DNA from: Inquilinus sp052078665
Lineage (GTDB): Bacteria; Pseudomonadota; Alphaproteobacteria; DSM-16000; Inquilinaceae
Length of the DNA stretch: 64,000 bases
Assembly (NCBI RefSeq): GCF_052078665.1
Contig: NZ_JBQJIK010000007.1
Span: 68,076 to 132,075 of the forward strand
Direction: 5' to 3'
This document shows positions 46,618-54,962 of the stretch, in pieces (within the stretch, counting starts at the first letter, position 1; each line of letters starts with the position of its first letter). Under the pieces are notes generated by a model, which made no database searches, had not been told where the DNA came from, and was given only the letters and a program-made list of their open reading frames with translations. Both the position numbers and the translations under genes were made by a program.

Positions 46618-47475
46618 TCAGTTGTCGCGCCGCAGGGCGCCGGGGGTGGTGCCGAGGATGCGGCGCATCGCCCGGGCCATGTGGCTCTGATGCGCGAAGC
46701 CGGCGTCGAGCGCCACCTGGGCCATCGGCAGGCGGCCGCCCAGCAGCAGCGCCCGCGCCCGTTCGACCCGGCGGCGGATCACGAACTGGTGCGGCGCCAG
46801 CCCGGTCGAGGCCTTGAACAGCGGCTTGAAATGCGACGGGCTGAGGCCCGCGGCCGCCGCCAGCTCGGCCAGGGCCAGGCGCTGGTCCAGCCGCGACTCG
46901 ATCAGCTCCAGCACCCGGGCGAGCTGGCGCCGCGACAGCGTCTGTCCCGCCGCGGCCGCCGGCATCGGCGCCGCGTAGCGCCGCAGCAGATGGGCCGCAA
47001 GGGCCAGGCCGATGCTGTCGGCGTAGAGCGGATCGGACTCCGCCCCGGCCTCCAGCTCGGCTTTCAGGGCCCAGCCGAGATGCTCGATCCGCGGGTCGCG
47101 CAGCTGCAGCCGCGGCGCGATCTCCAGCCGGCCGGAGGCCAGGCCCAGCCCTTCCGCCGCGCTGCGCAGCAGCGCCGGGGTCAGGCGCAGCAGCAGGAAC
47201 CGGGCCGGCCCCTCATCCTCCCACGCCCCGGCGGCGCCCGCGGGCAGCAGGTCGATGTCGCCCTCGCGCTGCAGCCGGTCCTGGACCAGCCCTTCGGCCC
47301 GGCAATGGGCGACCACCGGCGGCCCGACATGCAGGCTGAGCCGCAGGTCGGGCGACGGCGCCGCCTCGACCGCATGGCCGGTGGCGGCGAACAGCCCGGC
47401 GGCGAAGCCCGCCCATTGCCCGGCCTTCTCCGGCACGATCGCGCCGGACCGGATCACCGGTTCATGTGTATCCAT
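46618..47475 (-). CDS. AraC family transcriptional regulator
   Basis: A regulator of 285 residues. The N-terminal 170 residues form an unrecognised effector-like region with a cupin-type pattern (LRLSLHVGPPVVAHC). The C-terminal 100 residues hold the two helix-turn-helix motifs: LALAELAAAAGLSPSHFKPL and MAQVALDAGFAHQSHMARAM, with the usual Phe-Lys spacing. It is divergent from the TerC gene over 234 bp and may control it; the target is an inference only. Confidence 0.92.
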   Translation of the reverse strand: MDTHEPVIRSGAIVPEKAGQWAGFAAGLFAATGHAVEAAPSPDLRLSLHVGPPVVAHCRAEGLVQDRLQREGDIDLLPAGAAGAWEDEGPARFLLLRLTPALLRSAAEGLGLASGRLEIAPRLQLRDPRIEHLGWALKAELEAGAESDPLYADSIGLALAAHLLRRYAAPMPAAAAGQTLSRRQLARVLELIESRLDQRLALAELAAAAGLSPSHFKPLFKASTGLAPHQFVIRRRVERARALLLGGRLPMAQVALDAGFAHQSHMARAMRRILGTTPGALRRDN

Positions 47476-47588
47476 TTCGCCACACCTTTGAGCCGACCTG
47501 CGGCGTCCGCGCCGCAGTCTACGTCCCGGAGCTTGAGCCGGCGAGGCCTCCTCGCTATATGGGCGCCACCAGGCCGGGCCCCTCTGGC

Positions 47589-47702
47589 AGCTCCTTGGGA
47601 GATGCGATGTCGGACTGGAGACTCACATGAGTGGCCCGCCTGCCGAACCGCCGACACGCCCCGGGATGGCATGCAGGCCGCTCCTCGCGACAGAGAGGAC
47701 GG
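47589..47702 (+). promoter_or_regulatory. Possible yybP-ykoY (manganese) riboswitch in the TerC leader
   Basis: The leader of the TerC gene is long and has elements loosely like the yybP-ykoY class: CCTTGGGAGATGCG near its start, CCGCCGACACGCCCCGGG in the middle and CGACAGAGAGGACGG just before the ATG. This riboswitch class commonly precedes TerC/YkoY genes. I could not confirm the paired stems by eye, so the call is weak. Confidence 0.25.
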
Positions 47703-47709
47703 TTTTCGC

Positions 47710-48354
47710 ATGGAACATTTGCTGACGGGCGAGGCGCTGACCGCCCTGGTCCAGGTCATCATGATCGACCTGGTGCTGGCCGGCGACAACGCCATCGTCA
47801 TCGGCCTGGCAGCGGCCGGACTGCCCAAGGAACAGCGCGGCAAGGCGATCCTGATCGGCATCGCCGCCGCCACGGTGCTGCGCATCGTCTTCGCCCTGGC
47901 GACGACGCAGCTGCTGGCCATCGTCGGCCTGCTGCTGGCCGGCGGCGTGCTGCTGCTGTGGGTGTGCTGGAAGATGTGGCGCGAGCTGCGCCACACCGCC
48001 AAGGAGGAGCACCAGGCCGAGGAGGCGCTGGCCGGCCACGACGCGAACGGGAATGGCGCGCCGCGCAAGACCTTCGCCCAGGCCGCCTGGCAGATCGTGA
48101 TCGCCGACGTGTCGATGTCGCTGGACAACGTGCTGGCGGTGGCCGGCGCGGCGCGCGAGCACCCGGTGATCCTGATCTTCGGCCTGGCGCTGTCGATCGC
48201 GCTGATGGGCTTCGCCGCCTCGTTCATCGCCCGGCTGCTGAACCGCCACCGCTGGATCGCCTATGTCGGCCTGGCAATCATCCTCTATGTCTCCATCGAC
48301 ATGATCTGGCGCGGCGCGACGGAGGTGTGGCCGCATCTCCAGGGTGCGATGTAA
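47710..48354 (+). CDS. TerC/YjbE family integral membrane protein
   Basis: A protein of 214 residues with about six helices. The family's twin repeats with acidic residues in the membrane are clear: IMIDLVLAGDNAIVIGLA in the first helix and IVIADVSMSLDNVLAVAGAA in the fourth. These Asp-Asn pairs are thought to bind cations, and family members export manganese or calcium. A soluble loop (about residues 95-125) separates the halves. The start follows a GACAGAGAGGACGG leader. Confidence 0.92.
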   Translation: MEHLLTGEALTALVQVIMIDLVLAGDNAIVIGLAAAGLPKEQRGKAILIGIAAATVLRIVFALATTQLLAIVGLLLAGGVLLLWVCWKMWRELRHTAKEEHQAEEALAGHDANGNGAPRKTFAQAAWQIVIADVSMSLDNVLAVAGAAREHPVILIFGLALSIALMGFAASFIARLLNRHRWIAYVGLAIILYVSIDMIWRGATEVWPHLQGAM

Positions 48355-48449
48355 GGCACAAGGGCACTCCTTAAGGCCGGATCGCCCTCTTTATCCTCCC
48401 CCTCCCCTTGCGGGAGGGGGCATGCACACATCTCTCGGGCGTCGTTCGC

Positions 48450-48705
48450 GTTGCCTCTCCCGCTTGCGGGAGAGGCCGGGCTCGCGCAGCGAGACCGGGT
48501 GAGGGCGGCTCGGTCGCGACACCAGGGCAGCGTTTCAGGATCGGGCGGATCATGCGTTCGCTCGTGGCAAAGCGGTGCTTTCGGCGGGGCCGCTATCCCC
48601 TCACCCGGACATCCTTCGGATGTCCGACCTCTCCCGCAAGCGGGAGAGGCAATCTGTTCGCATACCCGCCGTCGGTGTCGCCGATCGATGTGTGAATGCC
48701 GTAGC
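48450..48705. repeat. Composite palindromic repeat, copy 2 (92-bp spacer plus tail)
   Basis: Left arm 48450-48505, spacer 48506-48597, right arm 48598-48652, then a tail to 48705 that ends GTGTGAATGCCGTAGC. The whole 256 bp is about 93 percent identical by eye to copy 4 (57363-57619), in the same orientation. Further inverted C/G runs lie just upstream at 48395-48420. No gene is present between 48355 and 48742. Confidence 0.9.
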
Positions 48706-48742
48706 CTCGCGGGACGGGAGAGTTGATATTTCCTTCCCGCCC

Positions 48743-49975
48743 CTACTCCGCCAGCAGATCCCGCACCGCAAGGGCGATGACCTCGGTCGCCTTGGTCAGG
48801 TCGTCCAGCTTCAGCCGCTCATCGGCGCGGTGGGCGTTGGCGTCCTCGATGGTGCGGGGGCCGGCGCCGTAGAGGGCGATCGGCACCCCGGCCGCCGCGT
48901 AGTGCCGGGCGTCGGTGTAGAGCGGCACGCCCTTGACCGGGATCTCCTCGCCCAGCACCGGCCCGGCCCGGCGGCGGATCGCCTGGGCCAGACGGTCGGT
49001 GCCCGGCAGCGGCGACAGCGGCTCGGCCAGCAGGATGCGGCGGACCGTGACCGTCGCCTTCGGGAACGCCTTGGCCGCATCCTCGATCACGCCGCGCAGC
49101 TCCGCCTCCACCGCAGCACCGTTCTCCTCCGGGATCAGCCGGCGGTCGAGCCGGAACGCGACGCGGTCGGGCACGACATTGGTGTTGATGCCGCCCTCGA
49201 TCAGCCCGATGGTCAGCTGCGGCGAGCCGATGCCGGTGACCTTCGACATCGTAGTCCGGTAGAGGCGCCGGTGCTCGTACAGCCGCACCAGGATCGGCGT
49301 CGCCGCCTCCAGCGCGTCGATGCCGGTGGCGGGCAGCGCGGCATGGGCCGACCGGCCGCGCACCTCGACCTCGAGATGCAGGCAGCCGTTGTGCGCCGTC
49401 ACCACGGCATAGCTGAAGGCGGCGGCGATGGCGAAGTCCGGCTTCGACAGCCCCTGCTCCAGGATCAGCTTCGGGCCGATCTCGCCGCCCGATTCCTCGT
49501 CATAGGTGATGTGCAGCTCGACCGTGCCGCGGGTCAGCCGGCCGGCCTCCTCCAGCGCCTTCAGGGCGAAGGCGTAGCTGGCGATGTCGGATTTCGAGAC
49601 GGCGGCGCCGCGGCCATACATCCAGCCATCGACCACCTCGGCGCCATAGGGGTCGTGGGTCCAGCCCTCGCCCGGCGCCACCACGTCGCCATGGGCGTTC
49701 AGCGCGATCACCGGCCCGTCGCCGAAGCGGCGGCGGACGATCAGGTTGCTGGCGCTGATCATGCCATGCGCCTTCGCCAGCTCGGCCGGCACCGGATGGA
49801 CCTCGACCTCGAAGCCGAGCTCGCGCAGCAGCTCCGTGGTCCGCCGGGCATGCGCGTCGCAATCGCCGGGCGGGTTGTCGGACGGCACCTTGACCAGCTC
49901 CGCCAGGAACCGGGCCTGCTGCTCGCGCGCGCCGTGGAGATAGGAGCGGATGGCGGTGTCGATGCTGTCGGTCAT
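48743..49975 (-). CDS. M20 family metallohydrolase, ArgE/DapE type
   Basis: A zinc amidohydrolase of 410 residues counting from the ATG at 49975; an ATG at 49999, overlapping the upstream stop, is also possible. Metal-binding motifs are ALNAHGDVVAPGEGWTHDP, YGRGAAVSKSDIASYAFALK and TYDEESGGEIGPK, followed by the dimerisation lid (SAHAALPATGIDALEAA). It ends the puuE-uraD-amidohydrolase transcript, so a role late in purine or allantoate breakdown is likely. The exact substrate is not known; N-acyl amino acids are the default for the family. Confidence 0.85.
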   Translation of the reverse strand: MTDSIDTAIRSYLHGAREQQARFLAELVKVPSDNPPGDCDAHARRTTELLRELGFEVEVHPVPAELAKAHGMISASNLIVRRRFGDGPVIALNAHGDVVAPGEGWTHDPYGAEVVDGWMYGRGAAVSKSDIASYAFALKALEEAGRLTRGTVELHITYDEESGGEIGPKLILEQGLSKPDFAIAAAFSYAVVTAHNGCLHLEVEVRGRSAHAALPATGIDALEAATPILVRLYEHRRLYRTTMSKVTGIGSPQLTIGLIEGGINTNVVPDRVAFRLDRRLIPEENGAAVEAELRGVIEDAAKAFPKATVTVRRILLAEPLSPLPGTDRLAQAIRRRAGPVLGEEIPVKGVPLYTDARHYAAAGVPIALYGAGPRTIEDANAHRADERLKLDDLTKATEVIALAVRDLLAE

Positions 49976-49991
49976 CCCAGGGGCTTTCGTG

Positions 49992-51248
49992 TCAGGCATG
50001 GTCGTACTGGCGGAGGAGGTCGAGCAGGACGCGGATGGCGAGATCCGCATCCTCGACGGTGATGGATTCGGCCGGGTTGTGGCTGATGCCGCCGCGGCAG
50101 CGCAGGAACAGCATGGCCACCTGGGTCAGCGACGCCATCGCCATGGCGTCGTGGCCGGCGCCGCTGGGCAGGCGCCGCGCCGGCAGGCCGTGGCGGCGGA
50201 TCGCCGTCTCCAGCCGTTCCATCAGCGCCGGGTCGCAGCGGACGGCGCCGGCGTCGTGGTAGCGGTCGAGCACCAGTTCGACGCCGCGGCCGCGGGCGAT
50301 GCCCTCCAGCGCCGCGGTCATCTCGGCCATCGCCGCCAGGCGGTCGGCGTCGTCCGGCGCCCGGATGTCGATGGTGAAGCGCACCGCGCCGGGGATGACG
50401 TTGACCGCGCCGGGCTGCACGTCGAGCTGCCCGACCGTCGCCACCACCTCGCGCCGGGCCTGGGCGCAGCGCTCGACCGCCAGCACCATCGAGGCGGCGG
50501 CGGCCAGCGCGTCGTGGCGCAGATCCATCGGCACGGTGCCGGCATGGCCGGCCATGCCGCGGACCGTGGCGTTGGTGCGGCTGGCGCCGTTGATCGCGGT
50601 GACCACGCCGAGCGGCAGGCCCTCGGCCTCCAGCACCGGCCCCTGCTCGATATGCAGCTCGACATAGCCGAGCACGCGGTCGCGCCGCCGGGCCTCGGCC
50701 TGCAGCCCGTCCGGGTCGCCGCCGAAGTCGCGCAGCAGGTCGCCCAGGCGCAGGCCGTTGCCGTCCAGCGCGTCCATCGCCGCCGGGTCGACGGTGCCGG
50801 CGACGGTGTTGCTGCCGGTCAGGGTGACCGGGAAGCGCACGCCCTCCTCGTCGCCGAAGGCCAGCACCTCGACGGCGAAGGGCAGCCGCTCGCCGCGCCG
50901 GTGCAGCTCGCCGACCACGGCGATGGCGGCCAGCACGCCGAGATTGCCGTCGTATTTCCCGGCGTCGCGGACGGTGTCGATGTGCGAGCCCAGCAGCAGC
51001 GCGGGCAGGCCCGGCCGGTCGCCCTCGTAGCGGCCGACGACGTTGCCGGCGGCGTCGGTCCGCGCCGCCATGCCGGCCTCGCGCATCCAGGCCAGCACCT
51101 GGTCGGCCGCCTGGCGGTGCGCCGGCGACAGGAAGGTGCGGGTCAGCCGGTCCGGGTCCTCGCTGAAGCGGGCCAGGGCATCCAGCCGCTGCATCAGCGC
51201 GGGGCCGTAAGCGAGGGTGTTCTGCGTGGGGGCGGTGCCGAGGCTCAC
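49992..51248 (-). CDS. Allantoate amidohydrolase / M20 family Zn-dependent hydrolase
   Basis: A hydrolase of 418 residues starting at a GTG that overlaps the uraD stop by 4 bp. AllC-type marks are LLGSHIDTVRDAGKYDGNLG, VLAFGDEEGVRFP, YVELHIEQGPVLEAEG and the lid GMAGHAGTVPMDLRHD; the last metal ligand lies in RCRGGISHNPAESI. The family includes allantoate amidohydrolase, N-carbamoyl-amino-acid and ureidoglycine hydrolases. Position after puuE and uraD strongly favours allantoate, which would give ureidoglycine or ureidoglycolate plus ammonia. Confidence 0.9.
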   Translation of the reverse strand: MSLGTAPTQNTLAYGPALMQRLDALARFSEDPDRLTRTFLSPAHRQAADQVLAWMREAGMAARTDAAGNVVGRYEGDRPGLPALLLGSHIDTVRDAGKYDGNLGVLAAIAVVGELHRRGERLPFAVEVLAFGDEEGVRFPVTLTGSNTVAGTVDPAAMDALDGNGLRLGDLLRDFGGDPDGLQAEARRRDRVLGYVELHIEQGPVLEAEGLPLGVVTAINGASRTNATVRGMAGHAGTVPMDLRHDALAAAASMVLAVERCAQARREVVATVGQLDVQPGAVNVIPGAVRFTIDIRAPDDADRLAAMAEMTAALEGIARGRGVELVLDRYHDAGAVRCDPALMERLETAIRRHGLPARRLPSGAGHDAMAMASLTQVAMLFLRCRGGISHNPAESITVEDADLAIRVLLDLLRQYDHA

Positions 51249-51757
51249 GGCAGCAGGTCCTTCAGTCGCAGGAGGGCGATGGTCTCCACCTCGGCCAGGG
51301 CCGTGGCGAATTCGGTGTCGCGCGGGTTGCCGACCCGGCGCTCGAAGGCGGCCAGGATCTCGGCCCGGCTGCGGCCCTTCACCGCCATGATGAAGGGGAA
51401 GCCGAAGCGCTCGACATAGCCGGCGTTGAGCTCCTGGAAGCGGGCGAACTCCCCCGGCGTGCAGCGGTCGAGCCCGGCGCTGGCCTGCTCGGCGCTGGAG
51501 CTGACGGTCAGCTCCCCGGCCACGGCCAGCCGCCCGGCCAGGTCCGGATGGGCGCAGAGCACGCCGAGCTGCCGGTCATGGTCGGCGGCGCGGAACACGG
51601 CGCGGAGGGCCGCGTGCAGCCCCTCGGCGGTGTCCTGCTCATGGCTCAGCCCGACCTCCCAGGCCGCCTCGGCGATCCAGGGCGAATGCTCGAACACGCC
51701 GCCGAAGCGCACGGTGAACAGGTCGCGGTCCATGGTGCTGGGATGCGGCAGGGTCAT
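51245..51757 (-). CDS. uraD: OHCU decarboxylase
   Basis: UraD converts 2-oxo-4-hydroxy-4-carboxy-5-ureidoimidazoline to S-allantoin, the last step of urate degradation to allantoin. The 170 residues include FGGVFEHSPWIAEAAW, the catalytic AHPDLAGRLA and LNAGYVERFGFPFIMAVKGR, all intact. The stop overlaps the amidohydrolase start. It lies downstream of puuE with repeat copy 3 between them, so the transcript may be interrupted or read through. Confidence 0.95.
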   Translation of the reverse strand: MTLPHPSTMDRDLFTVRFGGVFEHSPWIAEAAWEVGLSHEQDTAEGLHAALRAVFRAADHDRQLGVLCAHPDLAGRLAVAGELTVSSSAEQASAGLDRCTPGEFARFQELNAGYVERFGFPFIMAVKGRSRAEILAAFERRVGNPRDTEFATALAEVETIALLRLKDLLP

Positions 51758-51801
51758 GGGCTGTTTCCTTCCAGATCCGCAGCCACAGACCGGAAAACCG
51801 C

Positions 51802-51937
51802 GTTGCCTCTCCCGCTTGCGGGAGAGGTCGGAGACGCGCAGCGGCTCCGGGTGAGGGCTCTTTCCCGCCGCCCGTGCCGACCCTCACCCGGAAATCCCAA
51901 GGGATTTCCGACCTCTCCCGCCACGCGGGAGAGGCAA
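51802..51937. repeat. Composite palindromic repeat, copy 3 (23-bp spacer)
   Basis: Left arm 51802-51857, 23-bp spacer 51858-51880, right arm 51881-51937. The variable inner hairpins differ from other copies (CGCGCAGCGG; AAATCCCAAGGGATTT), while the outer CCTCTCCCGC/GCGGGAGAGG and CCGGGTGAGGG parts are conserved. It lies inside the minus-strand operon, between puuE and uraD. Confidence 0.9.
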
Positions 51938-51964
51938 TCCGAAAGGCGATCGCCGCTCATCATC

Positions 51965-52873
51965 TCAGCCGCCATACGGATGCGTCTCCCGCCAGTGGCG
52001 GGCGATCTCGATGCGGCGGCAGAACCAGATGCCGTCATGCTGCTTCGCATAGTCCAGGAACCGCTCCAGCGCCATGATCCGGCCGGGGCGGCCGACGATG
52101 CGGCAATGCAGCCCGACCGACATCATCCGCGGCGTCTCCGCCCCCTCCTGGTACAGCGCGTCGAAGCTGTCCTTGAGATAGGCGTAGAACTGGTCGCCGG
52201 AGTTGAAGCCCTGGACCGCGGCGAAGCGCATGTCGTTGGCGTCCAGCGTGTAGGGCACGATCAGCTGCGGCGTGTCCCCTACCCGCTCCCAATACGGCAG
52301 GTCGTCGTCATAGGCATCGGCGTCGTAGAGGAAGCCGCCATGCTCGGCCACCAGCCGCCGCGTGTTCGGGCTGGTGCGGCCGGTGTACCAGCCGAGCGGG
52401 CGCTGGCCCGAGACCTGCTCCAGGATCTCGACCGCCTTGCGCAGATGCTCGCGCTCCACCGCCTCGTCGACATACTGGTAGTTGATCCAGCGATAGCCGT
52501 GGCTGGCGATCTCGTGCCCGGCCTCGACCATGGCGCGGATCACCTGCGGGTGCCGCTCCGCCGCCATGGCGACGGCGTAGATGGTCAACGGGATCTGCTT
52601 GCGCTCGAACAGCCTGAGGATCCGCCAGACGCCGACCCGGGCGCCGTAATCGTAGAGGGATTCCATCGAGATGTGGCGCACGCCCGGCAGCGGCTGGGCG
52701 CTGACGATCTCGGACAGGAAGCTCTCGGAGGCTGCGTCACCGTGCAGGATCGAGTTTTCGCCGCCCTCCTCGTAGTTGAGGACGAATTGCAGCGCCAGCC
52801 GGGCGCCGCCCGGCCAATCGGCCTGGGGCGGGTTCGGACCGTAGCCGACCAGATTTCTCGGATAGACGGACAC
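51965..52873 (-). CDS. puuE: Allantoinase PuuE (polysaccharide-deacetylase-like)
   Basis: A 302-residue enzyme, starting at a GTG after GAGGGAGGATCG that gives the typical MSVYPRNLVGYGPNPP. PuuE hydrolyses allantoin to allantoate and belongs to the polysaccharide deacetylase fold, unrelated to the classical AllB. Motifs include LQFVLNYEEGGENSI, HEIASHGYRWINYQ, GWYTGRTSPNTRRL and MMSVGLHCRIVGRPGR. It heads the minus-strand catabolic operon and is divergent from hiuH. Confidence 0.95.
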   Translation of the reverse strand: MSVYPRNLVGYGPNPPQADWPGGARLALQFVLNYEEGGENSILHGDAASESFLSEIVSAQPLPGVRHISMESLYDYGARVGVWRILRLFERKQIPLTIYAVAMAAERHPQVIRAMVEAGHEIASHGYRWINYQYVDEAVEREHLRKAVEILEQVSGQRPLGWYTGRTSPNTRRLVAEHGGFLYDADAYDDDLPYWERVGDTPQLIVPYTLDANDMRFAAVQGFNSGDQFYAYLKDSFDALYQEGAETPRMMSVGLHCRIVGRPGRIMALERFLDYAKQHDGIWFCRRIEIARHWRETHPYGG

Positions 52874-52967
52874 CGATCCTCCCTCGCACGCGTGATCCCA
52901 AGCACAGGATAGCGGCCCGGGCCGCGTCCACTTTCGCTTTTGCGTTGAAAGTCTTTCCGCCGAACAG

Positions 52968-52981
52968 CCGTTGAGCAACGG
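52968..52981. promoter_or_regulatory. Palindrome in the puuE-hiuH divergent promoter region
   Basis: The 236-bp region between the divergent purine operons contains the perfect inverted repeat CCGTTG-AG-CAACGG. Its central place between the two starts makes it a candidate operator for a shared purine or urate regulator, but no regulator gene is adjacent. Confidence 0.4.
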
Positions 52982-53109
52982 TCAGGCGGGGTGAAACATG
53001 ACAATCGCAACAAAACGACAAGCACGTCAGGCCGGACAGGGCGATAATGCCCGGCGGCAGGACGGACCGCCAGGGACCGCCAAGGCGCCGGCAAACACGG
53101 AGAGGCAGG

Positions 53110-53487
53110 ATGGCCGAACACACGGCATCCCACCAGGGACGACTGACCACCCATGTGCTCGACACGGCGCATGGCCGGCCGGGCATGGGCATCGGCGTGG
53201 CCTTGTATCGCCTCGACGGCGACCGCCGCACCCTGGTGACCGAGACCCGGACCAACACCGACGGCCGCTGCGACGCGCCGCTGCTGGCCGGCGACGCCTT
53301 CCGCCCCGGCACCTATGAGCTGGTCTTCGCCACCGGCGCCTATTTCCGCACCGCCGGCGTGACCGTGTCCGACCCGCCCTTCCTGGACCAGGTGCCGATC
53401 CGCTTCGGCATCGCCCATGCCGACCAGCACTATCACGTGCCGCTGCTGATCTCGCCCTGGTCCTACTCCACCTATCGCGGCAGCTGA
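53110..53487 (+). CDS. hiuH: 5-hydroxyisourate hydrolase (transthyretin-like)
   Basis: HiuH opens 5-hydroxyisourate to OHCU, just before UraD. It has 125 residues from the ATG after GGAGAGGCAGG. The family pattern is clear: LTTHVLDTAHGRPGMGIGVA at the N-terminus with the catalytic His, ETRTNTDGRCDAPLL with the catalytic Arg, and the C-terminal HYHVPLLISPWSYSTYRGS, in which YRGS is the diagnostic tetrapeptide. xdhA follows 2 bp later, so the genes are coupled. Confidence 0.97.
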   Translation: MAEHTASHQGRLTTHVLDTAHGRPGMGIGVALYRLDGDRRTLVTETRTNTDGRCDAPLLAGDAFRPGTYELVFATGAYFRTAGVTVSDPPFLDQVPIRFGIAHADQHYHVPLLISPWSYSTYRGS

Positions 53488-53489
53488 AC

Positions 53490-54962
53490 ATGCGAGACAC
53501 CGTCCGTTTCCTGCTGGGCGACGAGCTGCGCGAGATCCGCACGGTCGATCCGACCCTGACCGTGCTGGACTGGCTGCGGATCGACGAGCGCCGGACCGGC
53601 ACCAAGGAAGGCTGCGCCGAGGGCGATTGCGGCGCCTGCACCGTGGTGGTCGGCCGGCGCGACGGCGACCGGGTGCGCTACGAGCCGGTCAATGCCTGCA
53701 TCCGCTTCCTGGCGACGCTGGATGGCTGCCAGCTGCTGACGGTCGAGCACCTGAAGGCCACGGACGGCGCGCTGCACCCGGTGCAGCAGGCGATGGTCGA
53801 CTGCCACGGCTCGCAATGCGGCTTCTGCACGCCCGGCTTCGTCATGGCGCTGTTCGCCCTATACCGCAACGACCCGGCGCCGGGCGAAGGCCGGATCGAC
53901 GACGCCCTGGCCGGCAATCTGTGCCGCTGCACCGGCTACGCCCCGATCGTCGCCGCCGGGCAGCGCATGTACGAGCTCGGTGCCCCAGCCGCCGACCGCT
54001 TCGCCGCGGCCGAGGCCGAGACGGCCCGGCGCCTCGCGGCGCTGGAGGACGAGGAGACGGTCGCGGTCGGCGACGGCGCCCGCCGCTTCACCGCCCCGGC
54101 CACGAGCGCGGCCTTCGCCGCGCTGCTGCTGGAGCATCCGGACGCGACCATCGTCTCCGGCGCCACCGATGTCGGCCTCTGGGTCACCAAGCAGCAGCGG
54201 GTGCTGCCGGCCGTCATCTACACCGGCCGGGTGCGCGACCTGCGCGGCCTCCGCGAGACCACAGACGGCTTCGAGATCGGCGCCGCCGTCACCTATGCCG
54301 AGGCGATCGGCCCGCTGGGCCGCGCCTATCCCGACCTCGGCGAGCTGATCCGCCGCATCGGGGCGGAGCAGGTGCGCGCCGTCGGCACCATCGGCGGCAA
54401 CATCGCCAACGGCTCGCCGATCGGCGACACGCCGCCGGCCCTGATCGCCGCCGGCGCCACGCTGGTGCTGCGCCGGGGCGATGAGCGCCGGTCGCTGCCG
54501 CTGGAGGAGTTCTTCATCGCCTATGGCAAGCAGGACCGGCAGCCCGGCGAGTTCGTCGAAAGCGTCTTCCTGCCGAAGCTGCGGCCCGGCGACCGCTACC
54601 GCGCCTACAAGATCACCAAGCGCTTCGACCAGGACATCTCCGCCGTCTGCGCCGCCTTCCGGCTGCGGGTGGAGGACGGCACGGTGACCGACATCCGCAT
54701 CGCCTATGGCGGCATGGCCGGCACGCCGAAGCGCGCGGCCGGGACCGAGGCGGCACTGCTGGGCCAGCCCTGGACCGAGGCCACAGTGCGCGCCGCCCTG
54801 CCGCTGCTGCAGCAGGACTTCACCCCGCTGACCGACTGGCGCGCCAGCGCCGGCTACCGCGCCAAGGTCGCCGCCAACCTGCTGCTGAAGCTGCATGCCG
54901 AAACCGCCGACCCAGCCGCGGAAACCCGCCTGGTCGGCGAGCGGAGCCTGGCCCATGCCTGA
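53490..54962 (+). CDS. xdhA: Xanthine dehydrogenase small subunit (Fe-S and FAD)
   Basis: A protein of 490 residues with the electron-transfer part of xanthine dehydrogenase. The N-terminal [2Fe-2S] domains have TGTKEGCAEGDCGACTVVV and QCGFCTPGFVMALFAL, with NLCRCTGYAPI next. The FAD domain follows with IVSGATDVGLWVTKQ and GTIGGNIANGSPIGDTPPAL. This two-subunit form matches the bacterial XdhAB arrangement. The stop overlaps the xdhB start by 8 bp. Confidence 0.96.
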   Translation: MRDTVRFLLGDELREIRTVDPTLTVLDWLRIDERRTGTKEGCAEGDCGACTVVVGRRDGDRVRYEPVNACIRFLATLDGCQLLTVEHLKATDGALHPVQQAMVDCHGSQCGFCTPGFVMALFALYRNDPAPGEGRIDDALAGNLCRCTGYAPIVAAGQRMYELGAPAADRFAAAEAETARRLAALEDEETVAVGDGARRFTAPATSAAFAALLLEHPDATIVSGATDVGLWVTKQQRVLPAVIYTGRVRDLRGLRETTDGFEIGAAVTYAEAIGPLGRAYPDLGELIRRIGAEQVRAVGTIGGNIANGSPIGDTPPALIAAGATLVLRRGDERRSLPLEEFFIAYGKQDRQPGEFVESVFLPKLRPGDRYRAYKITKRFDQDISAVCAAFRLRVEDGTVTDIRIAYGGMAGTPKRAAGTEAALLGQPWTEATVRAALPLLQQDFTPLTDWRASAGYRAKVAANLLLKLHAETADPAAETRLVGERSLAHA

